A stretch of 64,000 bases of DNA from Plectrocnemia conspersa. Its lineage: Eukaryota; Arthropoda; Insecta; Trichoptera; Polycentropodidae. The notes beneath the pieces are model-generated. The model ran no database searches. It saw only the letters and a program-made list of their open reading frames with translations, and was not told where the DNA came from. Below are positions 25,426-37,920 of the stretch, piece after piece. Position 1 is the stretch's first letter. Each line of letters begins with the position of its first letter. Where the stretch lies: the NCBI GenBank assembly GCA_009617715.1, contig VTFK01000218.1, forward strand, positions 1 through 64,000, read 5' to 3'. A program made the position numbers and the translations under genes.

Positions 25426-28199
25426 ATTATGTAAGAATAAATTATGTTATGCTAAAGTTTTACGATTATAAAAGTAATTAATGATTATTATTAACCAATT
25501 TTTTAATTAAATTAAATAAATGGTTAAATACGAATATATTTTAATACTTCGTCCATTTTTTTCAATATCCTAATAATTGAGAATCCTAAACGTGATCTAG
25601 TGATTAATTATTGCGTAGTGGTTTACCCTATAGCCTATTTCGATAAAAGTGGATAATAAAGTGTTATCAAAATAACATGCTATATCAATGATTATTATTT
25701 ATTTATTAGAAAACCTAATACGACTTAACTAATTATCGAAATTGATAAAAAGTCATCGTTTGATTTGGTTGCACTGTATATTTCAGTTCATTCATATCGC
25801 ATATCATATACATAAAATTTAGTACATAGTACCTCCTTCGAACAACAACTCTCCATCCAAGATTTCCACTGAAAGGACCGAACCAAATTATTTCTAAGCG
25901 CCAGGATTAATTAAAATGTCAGCCCGGCCATAATTCACAAATTGCCTTCCGTATAATCGCATTGTTCACTTATACGCCACACACTTCATTACTGACTTTA
26001 CGGTACACCCCTTCCTGCAAAATTAGCATTCGTCGCCGCCGAGTCGGTAACTTTCGCGAGAAAAGGTTCCGCGCCCCTGCCCTCGCAATTCTTCGAGTGC
26101 CTTTGGCTCAATTGAAATTTTTACACCTCGGTGGTGAGAGTTTTCAACCCTTACGTCGAGGGTTTCCTGTGATGCAGATGCGATCGTAAAAACGAAGTCA
26201 TAACGTGGAATTCCGCAATGTTGAGTGAATAATAAAATTCACATATAATAGTATTGTAGTAGTCAGGAAAAATATACATAACTATGTACATACATACGTA
26301 TATCACACTTAACCAAAATAATATATGTATGTGATCATATATTTACATGAAATTGCTCATTATTACTGACACAACACTATTATTTATGATCATTGAGCTA
26401 TTATGGCTGACCGCCCCTAAGGATAAAAGTAGTATTTTAAGATTCGGACTATTTTAACCCAGATTCCTTTTTTTTATCATAAAAGGTGGATATATACGAT
26501 TAAAACCCAACTCAGTCCCTTTACAAAACCAACCATCGTCTCCACTCCCGGCAACGTCAATTTCGAATACTAGAAAAATAAATTTATTACGAAAATTAAA
26601 TCATGTTAGGTTAATTTCAAAAAAACGTGAAAAAATATTACACGCACTCAGGCTCTACAAGGTCATTTTGTCCGTCGGCGTTACACTGTCGACCGCGCAG
26701 GCGCACACGGCGAGGTTAATGATCACGCGACTAGTAGTCGGGATCAAAACTTGGCATGATTTTGCCCTTTATCGCCGTCTCTATTACATATATATGTATA
26801 TATATTCTTTACTCTATGTTTTCACCGTATAATTATATAATCTACGTCCGGGTGTCCGTGCCTTTTTTTAATGAATTAAAATTGTTTTGAACATATACAC
26901 GTCGTTTTACTTCATAAAAGGGCATAAACAAGTATTTTTTATAATAATGAAAATTAAAATATTTGTTGAACATTTGGTGAATAAAAGAAAAAACATGACA
27001 AATAGCTTATAAAATATATTTAAACGTCTTACGTTTAAGTACAACTTCTGGGATAAAGTGATTTAATGTACGTACGTTCAATGTACGTACACGCCAACTC
27101 AAATATTACACTTTTACACACGATAAAACAGTATACGGAGGTTATAAACAGCTTCGAATACAGAACGTCGCGTCTGCTCTATAAGTGATGAAAATTATTA
27201 AACAAATTCATATATTTTCTCAGTAATTTCACCTTTTAGACGCATCATCAGTGCGTTGAATGTGCAAAGTACGGTTTTTTTTTTATTGAAAATATCATCA
27301 AATAAATCCACTATATTATGTATTCTTTTAACATATTATATGTAGATATTTTCATACCTATTATTTTACAAAATTGATTTCTAAGATTTGTGAATCAAAT
27401 ATGCATATTTTACGTACTGACCTAATATATGTAAATATAATATGTATTATCTGACTTTATATTTATAATCTGATGGCCTATTTATGGTTTTCCGGCCACA
27501 GCAAGGTCGTGTGATAATTTTCGGATATTTTGATAGTAACGAAATGAGCACGTGGCGTTGATACAGAAGGGCTTTCGCATAATGTATACACATAAACAAT
27601 AAACCGTGTCAGGAAATGCATTTCTAGCACGCGTGGCACTCACGCGCCTTTTTATTGTAATTATGCATGCAATTTCTTCTGCATATTGTGCGCTGCCAAC
27701 AACTTTGAACTGTGGCTCGCGTGGCGATTTATGCAACCGAAACTCTTGGGATGTATGAAATAATTGCAAACTTCCAACATTGTGCACTCTAGTACTATAT
27801 ACTACATAGTGTCATATACGCCATAATAATAGATTTTTTTAAATGAAATATAATTTGCATCTTACAACAGCTATTTACTACAGAGTTTTGCGTTTTTAAG
27901 TGGGCGCAAAAATTTGACCCATTTATATAATAATTAATTACGCTGTACACAGAGATAAGATAACTTGATTTAGTTGTTAAATAACTTGCTGATTTAATCA
28001 GGCTTTCTTTTTTTATATTTTCGATTAACAGATTTTTTTCTCTCGGGAAGCGGATCTTTGTTAACTTTGTTATAATTCTTTAGCGAGTATAGAGTGTTTG
28101 ATTACTTAAGTAATATAGTATGTACATATAGTGGAGCTATCATTCAAAATAATTATTTATTAATTTAATTATTAAACTATTCTAGTAATATATATTCAC
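25426..28199. other. Noncoding, with several GC-richer islands
   Basis: Islands lie at about 25850-26200, 26640-26780 and 27480-27790. The first contains CGTCGCCGCCGAGTCGG, the second GTCGACCGCGCAGGCGCAC. Open frames of 75-101 codons over the first and third lack any domain. The rest is AT-rich with TACATA-type simple sequence near 26280. Confidence 0.45.
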
Positions 28200-28500
28200 A
28201 TTTTAGATAGCCTCCAAGTCATTCGATATCCGTGAAATGGCTGAATGCGCCCACTCTTGTCGGGATTGCGGACCGTAACAGGATCTGGGTAGGGAGGAAC
28301 TCCACCGTGCATCCGGCCTGGCCGCTATGTACCCATTGTCATCATTTTTATGTAATTTTTTTCACAAACATTATCGCCTACGGTTGTTGCCCCCCCGGTT
28401 AATATATCACGGCGGTCGTTGATCCGAAGGGGGTGCGCAAACCGGACCAGGCGGGTTACTATTACACCATGGTATTATTATTATATAAAAGGGGAGTGAC
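28200..28500. other. GC-rich insert-like segment
   Basis: Abruptly GC-rich, with runs such as GGTAGGGAGGAACTCC, CCGGCCTGGCCGC and GGACCAGGCGGG, ending in a GTATTATTATTATA tail. An abrupt start and a short ATT tail suggest the 3' end of an unidentified non-LTR element. No RT motif is visible, so this stays tentative. Confidence 0.35.
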
Positions 28501-29235
28501 GAACTAACTGCAATATATTTTAATAATATTTTTAAATTTTGTATTCATCCGTTTCGCATTGCTAAATCTCGGGTGTTGCCACGCGTCGATTTGCTATGCA
28601 CGGGCGCTCTGGCAATAGGGTCAATGTGAATTTATTTCTGAATTTTCTGTGTTGTTGTATTATATAGTAGGAACAAAACTACGGCGAGTTTTCAACGTTC
28701 AAGATCTCAGCCACTTTTGCATATATAAATATTAATGTAAATTTTGCATACATAAATTCACAGTTATGCGGTCTTTTAGCGCTAAACACGCGAAGCGATT
28801 TTGCGGCTTCTTGTCATTATGCAATTGTTTGCTTTGGATTATTATTATATGTTACCGAGCGTTCCCACTGCCGCGGCGCCGACACGATTTTATTGCTTTC
28901 AACGGGAATTTTTGCCTTCTGAGAAGTGATTATTGTTTTTGCGCTCTCCTATTGACCAAAATTCGGTTTGAATATACTTTGATCAGCCCTCTTATATTAG
29001 AAGTCCATAGTAATATCGGTAAGGATAGATCATATTTTTAAAATAAAATACATCAGTACATACATCTCAAACAACTGTAGTTTAGTTCAGATTTTATATT
29101 ATTTAAGATCGATTTTTATGCTATGATTTTTTCAAGAGTCGGACCCCTCAAAAGAACGGGTTCGGGAATTTGTTCTCCTCCTCCTCCTATCGGCTGGCCT
29201 GAGCATGCCAGTAAAACGGCCACAAAATTAAATTA

Positions 29236-29870
29236 CATAGCAAAAATTCAAGAAAAAAATTACACTTTATAGAATTAAACAGCAAAAATTACACAAAGAA
29301 AATTGATTGAATCCATTGATATGCTTAACCCTTTTTGTGTGCATATAAAATATCAAAAGCAGAACCGAAAATGTGCATTTTTTCGATAAATCGATCTATT
29401 AGCAATTAAAATTATTATTAATTATTTTTTTAAATATTATATAATACAATTAGTAATTTACACTGGTATAGAACACTTGGTGTTTTTTTAATTGATGTTT
29501 TATATTTAAATATAATTTATTCTATCTACCTGATATATATTAAATTTAATAATGAATTAAATTTTTTTGCTATTTTTTGAAATTACCAAAATGTACCATA
29601 CCAACGTAAATTACTAATATAATTGTGAAATATATTTTTAAATTAAACATCTGTCACCAATTTAATAAATTTATAAAAATATACATATTTTTTGATATTT
29701 TATATGCACACCAAAAAGGGCTAAACAGGTCACTGAACAATGTGAATTTACTGCAGTGTATAATTTTTTCCATGGGGTATTTTTTCTGTGAGATTTTTTC
29801 ACTTGTAATTTTTTTCTTGTGTAATTATTTTCATGTCTAATATCTTCCCTTTTCTCTGTGTAATTTTATT
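29236..29870. repeat. Loose inverted-repeat region built on GTGTAATTTTT
   Basis: AAAATTACAC-like units at about 29236-29305 face GTGTAATTTT-like units at about 29756-29870. Several imperfect copies are present on each side. This resembles the arms of an old MITE, but no clear terminus or target duplication was found, and AT-rich chance similarity contributes. Confidence 0.3.
29599..29648 (+). repeat. 50-bp dispersed repeat, copy 2
   Basis: Partner of 5838-5887; shares GTAAATTACTAATAT and TTTTTAAATTAAA in the same orientation. Confidence 0.5.
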
Positions 29871-30821
29871 CCTGAAAAACTAATAACTTATAATCGGAAA
29901 AATTGTATAAAACATTTATTTAATAAAACATTGTACGATACATCAAATGTCTCAAGAAAAGTTATACTAAACTTGGACAAATAAGAACATATAATCATAT
30001 GCCAAAGCTAGATCACTATATATAGTAATACTAGACACTACTTGTTCTTATCGATTATTTGGTTTTGTCTAAATAAGTCCAGTTAAGTTAGTTTCATTCT
30101 CAGTCATATTTTTATAACTTAACAATATATAAAATATTTAAATATAAATTATTTTTTAATACTATTTCATGGTTTTTAACCATCGATATAAAATTAAAAA
30201 TTGTTTTAAAAGTGAACTGATTGATATTTATTCTAGACCGTACAATTAATAGTTAAAATATCCCTTATTCGATGTCTCGTTATTTAGTCTGGAAATGAAT
30301 AATAAAGATTTTTATTTAATTAAAGAAAAAACTTCTTTATCGTTTACATATCAGAGCTTTTATTTTAAGATTTTAGCATAAAATTTTTTTTCAAACGTTC
30401 ACTCTATTTTTAATCAAAATCGATAATATAAAAAACTAGCACGGCAAATACATAGGTATGTACATATATAAATAAAGCTGACATCATCTCTTCGTTAAGC
30501 TGTTTTGTATATATTTTCAAACATCGGATATTATAAAAATATAAAAAAAATAAACAGTTAGATCTAACTGGAGATCATATATTCCGTACATTACCTTTTG
30601 ATGCCATACACCGACTTGAATTTGATTCCATTCCAATGCTAACGAATAACAACATATTCAAAATGATAAGACATTTAGTTGATAGACGTTGAGTTCGAAA
30701 TTCTATCCGAACGAATTCGATGTTCTGCCGAATAACACTGAGGCAATTTGCAAATTATTTACGATACCTGAAGGCAACCATAGCGATGATAATAATATAT
30801 ATTTTCTAAATTATCAAATAT

Positions 30822-31660
30822 TTGAGAGGTTGTTATGTACTTAAAGAGTCTCGTATTAGTCGAGCATCTCGGTCGAATTCCTTTCTAAACAGCTTCCGAC
30901 ACGCAAGATTCGAGGAGCTGAGATATCGTGCCACCGCATCTCACCATTTGCCAAGTCCGGGGGTTGGAAATAATGAAAACCCCCACATAGCCATGATTTA
31001 TTGCCCAGCCCGTCCACGACACTCTGTCTGGGCTCCTCGAGCTTTTTGCTTCGAGCTGATGGAGCAGCTTTTGCACCGTGCCCGAATCTGCGGTCACGCC
31101 TATCAATTTATGTGTACGTACAGTTGCGCAAACGATAACGTTACAACATTTGTTGTTTTTGTAAATAGCAAAAAATAAACATATTAAGTAGGAATATTTT
31201 TTTTGCTGGTCCCCAAAACGTCAAAGTTCGTAAGCGGCACGATTATCACATCTGGTGTGGTAGATCATTATTTAATATTGTACAATATTGTAATAAATTA
31301 AACTAGTCCAAATTATTTAGGTGTGACTACAGTAGCGTACAAAAAAAAGCGTCACTTCGAAATCGTAAGAAATTAAAATATATCCGTTTCTTACTATTTT
31401 TCGTAACTTTTTATATCAGCTTTCGTTGTGAAAATATTTATAAAAATTACTACTATTGTGTATTCCTCAATTAGATTATCAACAAGACAAATTGGTTAAA
31501 AACAATCATTAGTTCATTAGTTCATCAACGAAACAGTGAAGGCGGTAGATTATTCTACTTAAATTTAGACTGCAACTTCATTGATGTTTGTGAAATTGTA
31601 TATTACATTGCCATAATTCCTATCATATGAATTATTCAATATCCTGTCTTCTACAATAAC
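30822..31660. other. GC-richer island (30822-31160) then AT-rich DNA
   Basis: The island has a hairpin whose arms are GGGGGTT (30959-30965) and AACCCCC (30978-30984) around a 12-nt loop. Frames of 118 codons (+) and 73 codons (-) overlap it, and neither shows a known domain or clear splice sites. Candidate regulatory DNA. 31161-31660 holds nothing recognised. Confidence 0.4.
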
Positions 31661-31733
31661 TTTTATTAAATAATATTTTTTTTTTGTTACAGGTAATGAG
31701 TTTGCTATATTTACATATTCATCACACGTAAGT
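31661..31733 (+). promoter_or_regulatory. Candidate recursive-splicing (ratchet) site 2 with cryptic exon
   Basis: Ten T's (31676-31685) are followed by GTTACAG ending at 31692, abutting GTAATGA from 31693. A perfect GTAAGT lies at 31728-31733, defining a 35-nt cryptic exon (31693-31727). The 24-nt core is identical to that at 1687-1710, while the flanks differ, so a recent copy of a longer repeat is unlikely. Candidate branch points lie in AATAACTTTTATTAAAT just upstream. Together the two sites point to a single + strand intron at least 30 kb long. That they are used in splicing is inferred. Confidence 0.6.
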
Positions 31734-33599
31734 TAATAACACGTACAACATTTTTAAAACCACAAACTTTATTTGAATAAGTTCGATATTTGAGATCTTA
31801 AATAGATATCATAACCATATATTTATATTTTAAAAATAAGGAATACACTCCCCTATTATTTATTAAACGTACATTGTTATTCATGTGTATATATAACATC
31901 TTAAAATGAGTTATTATTGAACAAAGGGTTTTATTTCCGAATTTCCTAATTTATTTTTTGCCATCTCATTAATATTTTATTTTTCATTAAAATTTAAAAG
32001 CCTTTGAGAAACAATATCTTTATAAATAATACATTATTTTGCTTGTAAACAAACACCGAAAAAGTAAATTTTGAATCGGCTTGTAATAGCATTATAGCTT
32101 AGCAAAGCAAACACATTTTTAATTCATTGCATACGATCATATTATATCCAAAAAAAATCCCCCTAATTATAAATTGTGAGCTTTTGCAGATGACCGTTAA
32201 TCTTTATAGGGGTGCCATTCATTGATTTGAATCCATTGAATGAAAATTTAGTACTTAATATATTTACCACATATATCTATGTATATATTTACATCACCAG
32301 CTTAAGGGGCGGAAATAACAATATGTAATTTGGGATGGAAAAATATTTACTAAAAAAATATCCCTTGGAGATATTTATTATTTATAATTATAATATATCT
32401 GAATGGCAAAAAAATATAATACATACTGTATGAACTAATCACATGTTACTATTGTACAATTGCTGCAATATTCAAAGCCAAACAATTACACGCATAATTA
32501 AGCACTATTTTGCACAATTGCACAACGGTAAATTACGCAGATGCGGATGCAAATTACGCAATTATTTTAATTAATAATAATATGCGATCGCAATAACCAA
32601 TATTATACCACATATAAAACTTTCCCACGAATCATGCTCGATGATATTATATTAAACATAATACACATATGGTATATTTTCATTTGGGGTGTGTGCGTAT
32701 ACGCACATAATGGGTTTATGAGAGGGTGGAAAATGGCAAAAAATATATGCGATGTATAAATGTAATGTATTTCGTATGCATATATTAAACATTATGTTAT
32801 ATAGCATGCTCCGTAATGTATGTATATGGTTCATGATTCAATTACGGTCTCGCATATTTTCAATTCGCTTGTGAGTACGTCGTTGATCAATTGACAAAAA
32901 ATTACGTATTGAATAATATTGGTATAAGTAATAAAATATGTATATTGTCAATATTCTGACGGACTGTATAATACGACATGTTATTTGAAAATGTCCTTTA
33001 TAACTAAAGAGACTTACCTATTTATAACGTTATGGTAATTAAACATGAAGAATCATGGATATGTCATTCATTAACTTAACAGCTAAAATAACTATGCAAC
33101 GTTCGTTTCCCTACAACATAATTAAATAATTTATTTAATCTTAATTAATTTCATTTGATAGGTTGTTCATCTTCAAACTTAGTTCAATTTTTATGGTGTA
33201 GTAAACGTGTCGTGTCATGGGTGTGTGAATGTTTAGAGAAGGGTTTGCGGTCTTCTAATTAAAACTCTCGAAAGCTCTTCTCAGCTTCCAGATTTATTGA
33301 TCAACTCGAGTGACACAACATATTTTTTTTATTTTTAAATGCTCATTTTAATAATGTTGAGTATTAACTTCTTGATTATATTTCTCTCCCAACAAAGCAC
33401 CGTATTAATTGGGCATTTTTAATTAATGTTTGTAACTATGATGTTATTAATATATCAGCAAACTAAGAAACGCGTGACACCTCTACTTATGTACATCCTT
33501 ATATTATATTTACGTCTATAATAGCCACGTATGTTCCTGTTTCTAGGAACATCTAAAAATATTTACTCGTTAGAATAAGACTCATAAATAATTCATCAC
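31734..33599. other. AT-rich noncoding stretch
   Basis: Nothing recognised. A minus-strand GTAAGT donor-like site near 33010-33017 has no accompanying exon. Confidence 0.6.
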
Positions 33600-34060
33600 A
33601 TCATTAAAGGCACGCGCTACTGGCAGACCGCGACTCAAATTCAACCTTTTCGCCTCGGGCACATCGTATTCTCATATCCTCCCCCCATGATTTTTAAACG
33701 CCGCATGACCATATTGTCCGGGTTTTTTTTAAATAATAAATTGCACCCATCGTCACGGTGCTTTCCCTTTAAAAAGTGAGCAGCGGAGGCGTCCGAACAA
33801 TGGCCCTGTCGCGGGTGGTTGGTCGCTTTGCTACTCTGCGAGTTGTGTGGCACCAGCTGCCATCACCAGGTGGTATAGTGGTCGGCTACCCCCACCGTTT
33901 CTCGATTGCCACAGCCGACAATCACTTCAATTACGTCAGCCCTGAAAGCGACCTGATTGCCACCCCTAGTGCATAGGGTTAATCTAATAAACTGCACTTT
34001 GGGATTACACGCGCGCAATTTGCACTATATCAGCTCTTCCCAACTTGTGTTCTTCGCCTA
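33600..34060. other. GC-rich island with a tRNA A-box-like motif
   Basis: The GC-rich core (about 33770-33975) contains GGTGGTATAGTGGTCGGCTA, which resembles a Pol III A box. No B box (GGTTCGANTCC) follows at the right spacing and no cloverleaf can be drawn, so it is not called a tRNA. It could be a fragment of a SINE-like repeat. Open frames on both strands (66-70 codons) lack domains. Confidence 0.35.
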
Positions 34061-35392
34061 AGTTTCTGCGGACTATTCTCAACTTCCAGGTTCAAAGTTT
34101 ATTACGAAATAAGGTATTCTAATTAAACTAGGTTTTATTGACACAGCATAAAGTAATATTTTTTTATAATGAACTGCGGCTTGGATTATGATCGATATTA
34201 TCAATGTCTTGATGGACCATATGGTAGATAATGCTATATTTTTAGCCCCTCATAACCTATTAATTAAAAACAATATTCGTTCCCCAAACTACAAGCGAGT
34301 GCCTATATATATGACACGATTAAACATTTTCATTGGCACGATAAACTTTTCAATAATATTTTAATGCTTCAAATTACTTTATCTTGTGGATATATTATAT
34401 TAACAAATATATTTATCTTTCTCTTTGAGGCAAAAATATAAATACATCTACTTCAAAACGATATGATCTTTATTACGAAAATTTAAATATTGTATATTTG
34501 CTGTTGAAAATAAAATGGGCATATTTTGAATAAATTTTACAGAAATTGAACTCGAAAATAAACTATTTATCGTCTATGAATAAGTGTCATTAAATTACTT
34601 AGTGTTGAATCCTTTTAATATTAATCTTTCTAATTTAAAATATGGAAATCTTATCTATCTGTCTTAGATTATCCAAATAACTTTTGATATACGTCATACG
34701 CGCAAAATAAGAATATCTACAAATGTCTTTTAAAAAGCAATTCGTTGTTTGTCAACTTTTTTATATAATATAAATTCTGACTTGTCTTGAAAATAGTTTA
34801 ATCAAAACTAAATAAATTAATACAATTTATACAAATATATAAGCCAGAGTTTGCTCATGTGATTATCCATAACATTATGGGGTTTGGTTGTATACAACAC
34901 GTTATTTGCTATTATCAAAATTGTTTTATATTATTTAAAAAAAAATTGCTTAGATTAAAATTAATATCTTAAACTGAAATATAAATATTTTTTATTATTA
35001 TACTAGTATTCTCCGTTATATTGTAATTTTCTCTTCTAATATTCTTCCATCAAAATGCCATTACATAATAGATTATATCACCAAGATCGAGATTGATCGG
35101 TCATTAACGGTACTCGAGCGACTTAATGGAATTATCTTTGCTTTTACTTTGTGACTTATGGTTATAACACAATCAAGTTATTAACAGTACATACATATTT
35201 TCGTAATTTTTACAGGCTATTTTTCCTATCTAGTCTCACCAGTCGTGATTTGCGTAAAACACACCTTGACAGCTTCCGCACAGCACTCGCCATCCGTCCA
35301 AAATTTCATAACAAGCGTTTCAAAACGCAAATGTCCGCACATTATCTGATTCGAAAATTAAATTTTGTGATCGGATTCGCAGACAAAGTTAC
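34061..35392. other. AT-rich noncoding stretch
   Basis: No feature found. The + strand frame at 35151-35408 is largely opposite the minus-strand candidate exon or in low-complexity DNA. Confidence 0.55.
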
Positions 35393-35597
35393 CTGCATAT
35401 TGTTCTAATTGCGTATGAACGAACGTCGCTTTCCATTTCTGAGCAGTCGTCGGGTCAGATGATGATAATAATACTTCGCTCGGATTCGAACCGAACAAAG
35501 CAGAAGAAGAACCATTGTCTTGGTCGACTTGCTTTGTCTTCTCACTCGCAGAAAACGGTTCCCGTTCTTTAGGCTTCACCAGTTCTTTCCGCATCAT
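35393..35597 (-). CDS. Candidate first coding exon, unknown protein
   Basis: On the minus strand, ATG at 35597-35595 opens a frame of 68 codons that reaches CAG/GTAACT, a plausible splice donor, at 35393/35392. An in-frame TAA lies nine bases before the ATG, which supports this start or an upstream splice acceptor. The peptide is hydrophilic and Ser/Lys/Glu-rich (for example KPKEREPFSASEKTKQVDQ, then SSALFGSNPSEVLLSSSDP and QKWKATFVHTQLEQYA). It has no transmembrane segment or signal peptide, fitting an N-terminal disordered region. Codon use is more GC-balanced than the surroundings, and there is no low-complexity artefact. No family is recognised. The next exon would lie to the left, and none could be identified in the window. 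It may be spurious. Confidence 0.35.
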
Positions 35598-37439
35598 TAC
35601 GAATTATCGCCAGTGAAATTCGTATTGTCGGAAACTTCATGACAGCTGCTCGATGCAGGAAAATTACAAGAAAATATTTATTATATCGATCTGTTTTGTA
35701 CTTATGTATTATGTAAATCCATGTGCAATAATAATATGAATTATTTCTTCGATATAAAAAAAATCATTTTCTTTATTAAGAAGAAGAAAAAAAAATCATT
35801 TTTTTTTTTAAGAAGAAGGAAATACAATAATTACTTATTTTATATACATGATTTTCCATTAAAAATAATACTCTGCATGGGTTAAGTTATATTATAAACA
35901 TAAAAAGGTTCTGTGCAACACGATGCTCTGTACAACACCACGCCATTTTTCTGACAAAAATATTTTTGCATAGTTACTCCTTAGGACCCTGCTCCAAACA
36001 TTAGTCACACTCCAATTTTTGCTCATTTGTACTATAGGATTCTAAAGAAAATATAGTCTCACCTCTTCCTTCGAAATATATTATATTACATACTGCAATT
36101 TAAGACCCTGAGTAAAATATAGCCTCACCCAAGCATATGTCACCCATATATTTCTCCCCTAAATTTTGCATACATTATTAATATTTAAGACCTGCACAAA
36201 GCTAAGTTAAAATTTATTCAAGCAATATAATCCAACAGGAAATTTTTGTTTCTATTCCTTTATTAAATCCTGTTAACGCTTTGACATTAAATATATCTTC
36301 TATTTATGAAGAATTGTATTCCGATCTAAATATGAGCCATTGATTTTGAAAGTGGGGCAAGTCCATATTATGTTATTGTTTGATAATTAATGGTTTGTGT
36401 TTGAACTAATTTAAAAATATTAGTAAGCAATAATAGACATATTTTATATTGTTTATATTGTCTTTTTTTTTATAAAAATGTCATATTCAATAATTATATT
36501 CGCGTTATTTAAACAAAATACATGATTTTATGCAAATGTTGATTTCCTGTTTTCAAGATTTTAATTGTAGAAAAAATCGAATAATTTATTTTTTTACTTT
36601 TCTATTTTATTTCAACACTCCAAACTTTTTTTTTCGAATAGGTGCATTAAACAAAAAGCTTTTTATTATTTTATAGAAAAGAGAGAACATCCAAAACGAA
36701 AAATATAATTATTATATACATAACACAACATAACAAAATATCTAAAGGAATATAACTACTTTTTTTTAAATTAAGATGGTGCAAACTTTTTTAAGTACTC
36801 ATAATTTATTGGTGGCATATAAGGCAATAAATTCATCTTTAGTAATAGGTACAACATATTTTTCTGAAGTAACTGAATCAGTCCCAAATACTGTGTTTAC
36901 AGACATACATATAAAAAACATTTAATCCTCTTTTGTATACATATTATATTGATTAGTGATTGTGTTGTGTATATGAATCTTTTCTTCGATTTAAAAAAAG
37001 TCATTGTTGATTCGTAATGCAGTGGCACCATTATTTAACAATGGATGTATTTTCATTGGCATTGTTAGTAATTAAGCAAAGATACTTAATTCAAGTTTGT
37101 ATTAACAATGTTCAATAAATACATGCTGCGAGTTTCACTGTTTATTTTCACGGCGGAACTTTGATTCCGATTAAATTTTATCCTCGGTCTGTTAGAAAGT
37201 TGATATTAAACCATAACGATCTCACATTTGAACCACATTTTATATTATACTAATATAAAAAATATTTACTTCATGGTTCATTAGTTTTTCTAGTTAATCA
37301 ACTTCTACAACTAAAAGCAAAGAAACTTTGGAGTAGTTCGCATAAGGTCCTTGAAAAAGTTATTCGAGTGGCTTGACTAAATCAATATTTTGCGGCACAT
37401 TGTTCCAATATTTATTCTATATACGACCTCTCCGATTTG
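35598..37439. other. AT-rich noncoding stretch
   Basis: Apart from the small duplication at 35755-35819, nothing is recognised. Confidence 0.6.
35755..35819 (+). repeat. Small tandem duplication
   Basis: A unit of about 32 bp occurs twice in a row: AAAAAATCATTTT, T-rich spacer, then TTAAGAAGAAG. The second copy has a longer T run. Confidence 0.65.
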
Positions 37440-37920
37440 AATAAGCACAAAAATTCATTAAAATAATCGGAAGTGGGTCACGAGAGCGCAGTGGAAGTTT
37501 CGCAAGACCTCTGCGGCAACAATGAAACAGACCTCATCGTCATAATCGCAATATTCGCTCGTCCTTGGCCGACGACAAAATTTACATGAGACCATTGTAT
37601 CGAATCGGAAAACCAAAATCGGTAATTTCTGCTACGTTCCGCGTCGAAACCAGAATTTACCAATTGTTGGTTTTCTGACCATATTTTCCTCATACATATG
37701 TATATACCGATCCCGGGGAAATATGTATCCAAGAATATATTATTATAACTCAGCTTCGCCATTCGTTTGGCTTTGGAGCTTTTCTTTTGGTCTGGAGAGA
37801 AAAAGGGAAATTTTAAATTATGCCTCGGATAGCTAAGGGATTTACGTATGCGTGGCAAAAAATCTTGTAATAATATAGGATGATTCGAAATTCGCATCAA
37901 CACGTTAGCGTTAGAGAATT
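37440..37920. other. GC-richer island under the longest open frame
   Basis: The longest frame in the window (141 codons, minus, 37903-37478) covers this island. Its translation mixes basic and aromatic residues with no motif, and neither end has a convincing splice site or start context. The frame probably exists because the island is GC-richer. Candidate conserved noncoding DNA. Confidence 0.4.

Larger units (their letters stand above)
28501..30821. other. AT-rich noncoding stretch
   Basis: A small GC-richer patch at about 29137-29225 includes a CTCCTCCTCCTCC run. Two short repeats are listed separately. No gene recognised. Confidence 0.55.

Noticed and set aside
30885..31106. 73-codon minus frame in the 31-kb island
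   Set aside because: Peptide looks plausible but matches no family, and no splice sites fit; the overlapping + frame is equally open.
33867..33900. tRNA gene suggested by GGTATAGTGGTCGGCTA
   Set aside because: No B box at the right distance and no acceptor stem, so no cloverleaf can form.
37478..37903. Longest open frame in the window (141 codons, minus)
   Set aside because: No domain, no splice or start support, and composition explained by a GC-richer island. Overlaps no recognisable protein family.
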